NCBI RefSeq assembly: GCF_900101015.1
Contig: NZ_FNFZ01000004.1
Span: 62,001 to 126,000, forward strand
DNA from: Sarcina sp. DSM 11001
GTDB lineage: Bacteria; Bacillota; Clostridia; Lachnospirales; Lachnospiraceae
Reading direction: 5' to 3'
Length of the DNA: 64,000 nucleotides
Shown: positions 59,601 through 64,000 of the stretch, piece by piece
How the letters are laid out: each line of letters opens with the position of its first letter
Numbering within the stretch: the first letter of the stretch is position 1
The notes under the pieces: model-generated
Databases searched by the model: none
Told to the model about the DNA's origin: nothing
Seen by the model: only the letters and a program-made list of their open reading frames with translations
Made by a program: the position numbers and the translations under genes

Positions 59601-60164
59601 AGTTTCTTCCGTTGTCACATAACGATCCTCCTGTGCCTTTTTAAAACCGGAGAACAGCTTTCCCATATCCAGAAGCCTTGCCTGCAGAGCGAGCTGCCCA
59701 TGCTTTCCGGCGAAGGAAGCCATCCTGTCGATCTCTTTCTCTCCGACCCCGTATTGCAGAAACTCGGACAGGATGGATTTGATCTCGTCGATCATCCCGG
59801 CACTGTGCAGCCCTTTTTGAAGAACAGTGAGCTCCTCCCCGCATTCTGAAACGACCCGCCTGAGCAGGAGGCTCTTTCCGATATCGTCAAGGACAGTGCG
59901 TCCCTCCTCTCCTGTCTCCTGAAATACCCTGTAGGCAAGCCGTCCGAAGCTGAGGACATCGATGTTCATCAGGACATGGGAAGGGTGCTCTTCCACCAGG
60001 TCCTTCTGCGTCTGCATTGTGTATTGCTCAGGCACAATGACAATATAATGTGTTTTGTCCTTCCCGGGTGTGGAAAGGGAACCTGAAGCCCTGTCAATGA
60101 TCATTTTCCGCATGACGCGGCTCTTTCCTGATCCCGACGGACCAAAGCAAAAGGAAAAACCCAT
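56652..60164 (-). CDS. addB: AddB subunit of the ATP-dependent nuclease
   Basis: The 1170-residue partner of AddA has an N-terminal Walker A FGPSGSGKS (about 8-15), a degenerate helicase part and a C-terminal nuclease with VMDYKSGKRNLD (about 974). The four cysteines of its iron-sulfur cluster are visible: one in METGAKCLLYHHLKYG (about 813) and three in CDYCPYRDACGF (about 1140). The length is normal. GAGGGAGGG precedes the ATG at 60164. It heads the addB-addA unit. Repeats in the gap before addA replace the tight coupling seen in many relatives. Confidence 0.96.
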   Translation of the reverse strand: MGFSFCFGPSGSGKSRVMRKMIIDRASGSLSTPGKDKTHYIVIVPEQYTMQTQKDLVEEHPSHVLMNIDVLSFGRLAYRVFQETGEEGRTVLDDIGKSLLLRRVVSECGEELTVLQKGLHSAGMIDEIKSILSEFLQYGVGEKEIDRMASFAGKHGQLALQARLLDMGKLFSGFKKAQEDRYVTTEETLDVLAWLIPVSDQLRGSVVLFDGFTGFTPVQYRVVRALIRTASDVFFSFTVSSDGGPDITRTAEGGPAGNEEDLFYLSRKTVRDIVRMGEEEGIKKNPDIYLQGRIPARFHSNPVLAHLEASLFRYPEKAFSDIRRSGEGALQKSCPAVSEEGTGSALRLFAASTPQEEVRRIFSSIREMIAATGCAYRDFAIVTADLETYGDLFEREAVRSRIPVYIDRTSPAFNNILTEGIRSVLQISSENFSYPSVFRYLRSGISRIRDEEVDKLENYCLANGIRGRKKWGTPFDASCEETRLRFLREISPVTGEAGLEGRRPVRTAADRTMELYRFLVNCSAQEHMESIAARFEKEGDSVRSIQYRQIYRAVIDLLDKIHDLTGRERISARDYLELVETGLSQISLGTIPQRVDRILVGDIERTRLTQVRHLFFAGVNDGNIPRSVSKGGILSDMDREFLASLGAVLSPAPRQQMFIQRLYLYLNMTKPSETLTVSFARVSQDQKSMRPSYLVHMLRNLFPDLKIEIPEQRPVEEQIRDNEAGRMILADLLRRFVEGSIGESEESARDFRLAYGFYTSPEVTADPEMKAYVRMLKKAALCRYRPEFLPPETAHAVYGDRITGGISRMETGAKCLLYHHLKYGLHLHERELYEFAPVDTGTVLHDSLQRFHSLLAAEGLSWNDFTTETAERLVSQALDEEAAVYRNLLMYKSARDESRLARLKRRLLRTVDTVQFQISKGDLVPVAAELQFGGEHARIPALTYDLQNGLKLILQGRIDRVDMFNGDGRRFLRVMDYKSGKRNLDQDQIRRGLQLQLIMYMEALMHSPFPMEAPGQAPASTVPSALLYYSMKEPVLDLSPDSIPDPENQKMQIRQQLKPTGLIYEDEESISHLDRSFADSSMVIPVIRKKNGGYRSSTSLITPEQYTLLASDAVKALCTTAQRILDGEITAAPAVIDARSTACDYCPYRDACGFDLRIPGYMRTTGTGKL

Positions 60165-60235
60165 AGAAGACCCTCCCTCAGGAGCCGGGCAGATCGGTAG
60201 TGCCCGGTTTATTTACAGATTTTTTGTATAAATCA

Positions 60236-60263
60236 GCCCCTCTGCAGCAAACTGCAAAGGGGC
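60236..60263 (-). terminator. Possible terminator after the solute-binding fusion gene
   Basis: GCCCCTCTGCAG and CTGCAAAGGGGC form a near-perfect stem with a 4-base loop. The minus-strand tail TGATTTATAC is only weakly T-rich. A second hairpin (CCGGGC ... GCCCGG, about 60185-60208) lies just before addB. Confidence 0.5.
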
Positions 60264-60292
60264 CTTTCATGCCTCATTCCGGCAAAGCGGTT

Positions 60293-62587
60293 TTATTTTG
60301 ACTCCAGAATATAGACCTTTACTCTGCTCTGGATAACATCCGCTGTTTCTTTAGCCGATTTCTGTCCTGAGAAGTATGCTCCGACTTCTTCCAGAACAAT
60401 ATTTGAGATGTTATAGTCCACCCTTGCGCGGCAGTCCAGTGATTTCAGCGTCTTCATAACTGTATCGATATCAGCCTGCTTTGGAATGGGGATCTTTATG
60501 CTCTTGCCGTTCAGCGTAAGTTCCGGATTGTCTATGACCTCCTCGATCTCCTTACCGTTTTCATCGGTATAGGTATAGGTTTCGGGATTCATGCTTTTCT
60601 CCGCTTTTGCATTCAGGGCGCTGATACTGATCGGGAAACCGGTCTCAATTCTGGTCTGGTATTCATCGAGATAGAATGTCCTCATGAATTCCCAGCATTC
60701 CTTCTTGTGTCCACTCTCGTGACTCATGGCCAGTGTCATACCATCCTGAATGGCCGGGCCGTTTTTCCCGTCTCCGGGATAGCCCATATAGAGAATGTCT
60801 TCACCGAAATAGCCGTATCTCTCCATCATATAGGAATGAAAATCGTAATAAAACACTTCCCTGACCAGCTGGTCGCCGGATCGTACAGCCGCGTCATATT
60901 TATCCCAGTCAAGATTTTCGTAGTTGATGTCCTTGGGAAACTTCTTTGCAAAGTTGAGAATATCGATAAAAGAATCTGAATTAAAACTGCAGGTGCCCTT
61001 TTCCCAGTTCACAAATGTGTCCATGGCATAGTACATGACCCAGTTGAGGATCATTTCTCTGTTGACAACTCCCAAAGCGAACTTGTAATCAGCTTTTTTC
61101 TTTTTGATCATTTTTTCAAGCTGCGGGATCGTAAGGCCCTTTGTTCCCTTGAACTCCTTTTCTTTTCCCATCATGCCGCAGACATTAAAGCTCGGAGTCA
61201 CAAAATACATTTTGCCGCCGATCCGGTAGGCGTCAAGGATATTGTCCAGATACTTGTTTTTTGAGATCACCGGATCCTTTTTAAACATGGGTTCGATGTC
61301 TTCAAAAAGCCCCTTGGACACATAACTCTCAACAGGCATCTCGGGAGAGATGTAGATCAGATCAGGGATATTCCCTTTTGCGATCTCGGAACTGAATTTG
61401 CTGATACCGGATTCGTCATAAGCGTACTCAACCAGATCAATTTGAATTTTGTCAGAAGACTTATTAAAATCGACGATCGTCTTTCTGAAATCGGGATCCG
61501 CTCCGGAACAGCCGAGTTTGAGCCTGACCTTCTTAACAGCTTCAGAAGGATCCGTCTGTTTTACCAGGGCAGCTGAATTAGCATCATCCACTCCATAGGA
61601 GATGAGGAACATGCTCTTTGGAGAGGCGACAGCACAGCCCTGCAGATAACTGATGGTAAGATTGGAGCCTATATAGTCCAGGACCTTTACAGGTTTGGAA
61701 CCGTCAAGCTTCAATCCATAGACACCATCTTCCCTGGAAGTGAAGAAATCATAACTGCCGACACCTGAAACGACGATTTCAGCCCCGAACATTCCCTTGA
61801 TATTCAGTTTGGTCTTTGTAAATTTCTCCTGACCGGGATCATATTTCCAGGCAATAAATCCATCTCCGGAGGAGCCGGCCAGTATGACCTGATCTTTCCC
61901 GTCTGTACAGATATTCCCGTAGAACTCCTTCGTCGGAATGCTGATCTTTTTAACGGATTTACCGGCATTGTCTATGATCCTTATATCTGTATCGGAGAGA
62001 AGAAATGTGTTGTCCTTCGTCGAGGCCATCCCCCGGATATAGTAGGAATCATTAGCCTTCAGCGTCTGCCTCCATGCCTCTTTCCCCTTTTTATCCAGAC
62101 AGACTGCCTCCCAGGCAGATTTATCTTTCTCCTCATCGTAGCTGTTGACAGCAAAAAAGATGCGGCCGTCCGGTGAGACACTCATACAGGAAACCTGACA
62201 GTTCTCTCCCCCTTCCAGCTTGATCATCTGATCGTTCTTGCCATTTTCATCAAAGATGCAGATCGACGGTCTGTCATCATCGTACATGCTTGTATAAAGC
62301 ACATAATATTTACCGTTTGCGGCAGCGGGTGTTCCGTAGTTAATACTGTCACCGCCCATATCATCGATCACAAGGCCGCCGGAGGAAGCGGTCTTCTTTT
62401 CTATTCCTGTCAAAGGGGACGGAATGACCTCATAGATGGTGTTTACCTTTTCAGAGCCCTTCTTCTCTCCTTCCTTGGCAGAAGCTGCCCTTCCGCAGCC
62501 GCCCAGCGTACACAGGGAAACTATAAATGCCATCAGGACAGAGAGCACACCCTTTTTAATTCCATTATTGCTGCCGAAAAAAAACAC
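60293..62587 (-). CDS. Lipoprotein fusing a beta-propeller-like domain to a solute-binding domain
   Basis: This 764-residue protein has a lipoprotein signal (LMAFIVSLCTLGGC, Cys about 31). About 300 residues follow with repeated beta-propeller-like blades (SVSPDGRIFFAVNSYDEE, GMASTKDNTFLLSDTDIRII, YGNICTDGKDQVILAGSSGD). From about residue 350 a type-1 extracellular solute-binding domain follows (VRLKLGCSGADPDFRKTIVD, FSSEIAKGNIPDLIYISPEM, CWEFMRTFYLDEYQ). The start codon is GTG at 62587, set by GAGGAGG upstream. No permease or ATPase gene is adjacent, so it may be an orphan sugar-binding protein or a sensor. The same arrangement occurs in some gut Firmicutes. Confidence 0.88.
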   Translation of the reverse strand: MFFFGSNNGIKKGVLSVLMAFIVSLCTLGGCGRAASAKEGEKKGSEKVNTIYEVIPSPLTGIEKKTASSGGLVIDDMGGDSINYGTPAAANGKYYVLYTSMYDDDRPSICIFDENGKNDQMIKLEGGENCQVSCMSVSPDGRIFFAVNSYDEEKDKSAWEAVCLDKKGKEAWRQTLKANDSYYIRGMASTKDNTFLLSDTDIRIIDNAGKSVKKISIPTKEFYGNICTDGKDQVILAGSSGDGFIAWKYDPGQEKFTKTKLNIKGMFGAEIVVSGVGSYDFFTSREDGVYGLKLDGSKPVKVLDYIGSNLTISYLQGCAVASPKSMFLISYGVDDANSAALVKQTDPSEAVKKVRLKLGCSGADPDFRKTIVDFNKSSDKIQIDLVEYAYDESGISKFSSEIAKGNIPDLIYISPEMPVESYVSKGLFEDIEPMFKKDPVISKNKYLDNILDAYRIGGKMYFVTPSFNVCGMMGKEKEFKGTKGLTIPQLEKMIKKKKADYKFALGVVNREMILNWVMYYAMDTFVNWEKGTCSFNSDSFIDILNFAKKFPKDINYENLDWDKYDAAVRSGDQLVREVFYYDFHSYMMERYGYFGEDILYMGYPGDGKNGPAIQDGMTLAMSHESGHKKECWEFMRTFYLDEYQTRIETGFPISISALNAKAEKSMNPETYTYTDENGKEIEEVIDNPELTLNGKSIKIPIPKQADIDTVMKTLKSLDCRARVDYNISNIVLEEVGAYFSGQKSAKETADVIQSRVKVYILESK

Positions 62588-62887
62588 TTTGTTTCCTCCT
62601 CATCTACGATACTATGATGTGCCTTCAAGTCAGTAAACCAGGTCAGAAGGGACCAGGCCAAAAAGATCGAGTATCTGTAACGCAGGGACGCTGTACAGAC
62701 GTTCTTATTATACTACGCAGCAGGCAGGATTTGGTTACCGCTTTCACGATTTTAACAAAAAAACACACTTGATGATTTACCTGTGAAACCCTCTTGGCGG
62801 CGGCTCTCCGCGGCGGGACAATAAAAAGGATAATATAAGATACTATGAGGAAAAGATTTTGCCGCGGTCAGTAAGATCCGGTCAGAT
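62588..62887. other. Intergenic region upstream of the solute-binding fusion gene
   Basis: No gene is seen. A consensus -10 box (TATAAT on the minus strand, about 62710) is present without a convincing -35 box, which suggests the promoter of the fusion gene with a long leader of about 110 bases. Confidence 0.4.
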
Positions 62888-63349
62888 TCAAATGAGAGAA
62901 AAGCCCACTACACTGGCTGTCATCATGATGACCCCTGCGAGAAGGACTCCCAGCATGACCGCGATGATCGTTGATTTAAACTCCATATCGAGAATGCTTG
63001 CAGCCAGCGTCCCAGTCCAGGCACCTGTACCGGGCAGAGGTATGCCGACGAACAGGAGCAGGGCGACAAAAGTGCCCCGTCCGGCCTTTTCTGTCAGCTT
63101 TTCCCCTCCCTTTTTTCCTTTTTCCAGGCAGAAGGTAAAAAACTTTCCTGTCAGCGGTTTGTCAGCGCCCCATTCGAGTACTCTCCTGGCAAACAGATAG
63201 ATGAAGGGAACGGGGATCATGTTCCCCACAATACAAACAAGATAGGATGTGAGGATGGGCAGACCCATGCCCTGGGCGATCGGTATGGCACCCCTGAGCT
63301 CGATCAGCGGGACCATGGATACCAAAAACGGAATCAGATATTGTTTCAT
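62888..63349 (-). CDS. COG2426 small membrane protein (putative small multidrug export family)
   Basis: The 153-residue protein has four to five hydrophobic segments and the COG2426 features: PFLVSMVPLIELRGAIPIAQ near the N-terminus, VGNMIPVPFIYLFARRVL and the Pro-rich FVGIPLPGTGAWTGTLAASI. The 'small multidrug export' label is historical and transport has not been shown; the fold resembles DedA/VTT proteins. AGGGGAAA precedes the ATG at 63349. Upstream lies an AT-rich stretch with a tandem repeat. Confidence 0.88.
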   Translation of the reverse strand: MKQYLIPFLVSMVPLIELRGAIPIAQGMGLPILTSYLVCIVGNMIPVPFIYLFARRVLEWGADKPLTGKFFTFCLEKGKKGGEKLTEKAGRGTFVALLLFVGIPLPGTGAWTGTLAASILDMEFKSTIIAVMLGVLLAGVIMMTASVVGFSLI

Positions 63350-63418
63350 AGACAATTTCCCCTGTAGATCATAATTAAACGAATACCATTATATAAGTGA
63401 AAATAATTATTTAATTTA

Positions 63419-63468
63419 ATACCTTTAATAAAGCCAATACCATTATTAAAGCCAATACCATTATTTCC
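63419..63468. repeat. 18-base tandem repeat
   Basis: AATACCATTATTAAAGCC occurs twice exactly or nearly so, with a third diverged copy and a partial fourth, between the aminotransferase and COG2426 genes. Confidence 0.8.
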
Positions 63469-63545
63469 TTAATCCGTTATCCGGAATAAGAATCTGTTAA
63501 TGGAAAAAGGTTCATGGCAGATATATGAAACTGGCATGTATACGG

Positions 63546-63579
63546 AAAAAGCAGGCAGGCATCTGGGACAGATGCCTGC
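63546..63579 (-). terminator. Rho-independent terminator after the aminotransferase gene
   Basis: GCAGGCATCTG and CAGATGCCTGC form a perfect 11-base stem with a 3-base loop, followed on the minus strand by CTGCTTTTTCC. Confidence 0.85.
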
Positions 63580-63621
63580 ACAGCTGTAGTATCAAATATT
63601 AAATTGATCAATGATAGTATT

Positions 63622-64000
63622 CTACTCTGCTTTATCCCTGTTATCAAGGATTTTTCTCGCACTGATGATCCTGACAACGAGCGAGAAGAGCTCAGTGGCA
63701 GTCTTGAGATCATTCAACGGAGGATAGGACGGCGCGATCCTGATATTGGAATCATAAGGATCCCTTCCGTAAGGCCATGTAGCACCTGCCTTTGTCATTT
63801 CGACACCGGCTTTTTTCGCCTTTGCTACAATCTCCTTCGCACACCCCGGCATTGCGTCGAAACTGATGAAGTATCCTCCTTTAGGTTTCGTCCATGAGCC
63901 GATGTCAAGGCCCGAGAGGTTCTTGTCCAGGATTTCCTCCACTGCTTCAAATTTGGGCCTGAGGATTTCAGCGTGTTTATGCATATGCTTAACCATGCCG
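63622..64000 (-). CDS. MocR-like aminotransferase, C-terminal part, 5' end outside window
   Basis: The frame is open to the window edge, so this is the last 126 residues or so of a longer gene. The sequence KPKGGYFISFDAMPGCAKEI, then GVEMTKAGATWPYGRDPYDS and NIRIAPSYPPL, is characteristic of the class I PLP-dependent aminotransferases grouped as Aminotran_MocR (PF12897), often annotated as aspartate aminotransferase. The arginine in NIRIAPS is the expected carboxylate-binding residue. The active-site lysine lies outside the window. A strong terminator follows. Confidence 0.88.
   Translation of the reverse strand, partial: GMVKHMHKHAEILRPKFEAVEEILDKNLSGLDIGSWTKPKGGYFISFDAMPGCAKEIVAKAKKAGVEMTKAGATWPYGRDPYDSNIRIAPSYPPLNDLKTATELFSLVVRIISARKILDNRDKAE

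Overview
The window looks like a chromosome segment of a monoderm Clostridia, most likely a Lachnospiraceae relative. The signs are a PolC-type replicase, AddAB instead of RecBCD, a HrcA/CIRCE operator, sigma-54, a butyryl-CoA dehydrogenase, roughly 50% GC and strong AGGAGG-type ribosome binding sites. Most genes lie on the minus strand; murT, ssrA (tmRNA), a small secreted SH3 protein, lon and rpoN are on the plus strand. I saw no IS element, prophage, CRISPR array, tRNA or rRNA.

Layout. 1-3.6 kb: a truncated membrane protein, an F420-ligase-family protein, an MgtC-family protein and a DUF212 phosphatase-like membrane protein. 3.7-5.3 kb: murT without its usual partner gatD. 5.7-10.9 kb: a nucleoside-type ABC importer (lipoprotein, ATPase, two permeases) with its own promoter and a two-way hairpin after the lipoprotein gene. 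11.1-18.8 kb: dapA, then an NHLP/PCAT-type peptide export operon (unknown protein, degenerate response regulator, short HlyD-like protein, C39-peptidase ABC exporter, second ABC exporter). 19-24 kb: a nucleotidase-family phosphatase, a polysaccharide deacetylase, a lipoprotein and a probably autoregulated HTH protein. 24.3-25.4 kb: tmRNA and a small SH3 protein with a textbook double-glycine leader. 25.6-36.3 kb: the conserved pyrH-frr-uppS-cdsA-rseP-ispG-polC block, from which dxr is missing. 36.5-41.1 kb: typA and a divergent lon with a CIRCE operator. 41.3-48 kb: a PIN/NYN-like protein with a long acidic middle, MscS, ThrH, an ECF sigma/anti-sigma pair and a metallo-beta-lactamase lipoprotein. 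48.7-52 kb: rpoN, a CPBP protease and butyryl-CoA dehydrogenase. 52.3-60.2 kb: addB-addA. 60.3-64 kb: a propeller/solute-binding fusion lipoprotein, a COG2426 membrane protein and a truncated aminotransferase.

Main points of interest. (1) The export operon and the distant double-glycine SH3 protein together suggest a C39-processed, secreted SH3-domain protein rather than an ordinary bacteriocin. (2) Intergenic DNA is full of short degenerate tandem repeats. In at least five cases the repeat is in register with the last codons and stop codon of the adjoining gene. The same tendency shows inside genes (murT, addA, the PIN-like gene). (3) A palindromic element of about 48 bp occurs four times; three copies flank the export operon or the SH3 gene. 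(4) Usual partners are missing: dxr beside cdsA/rseP, gatD beside murT, etf genes beside bcd.
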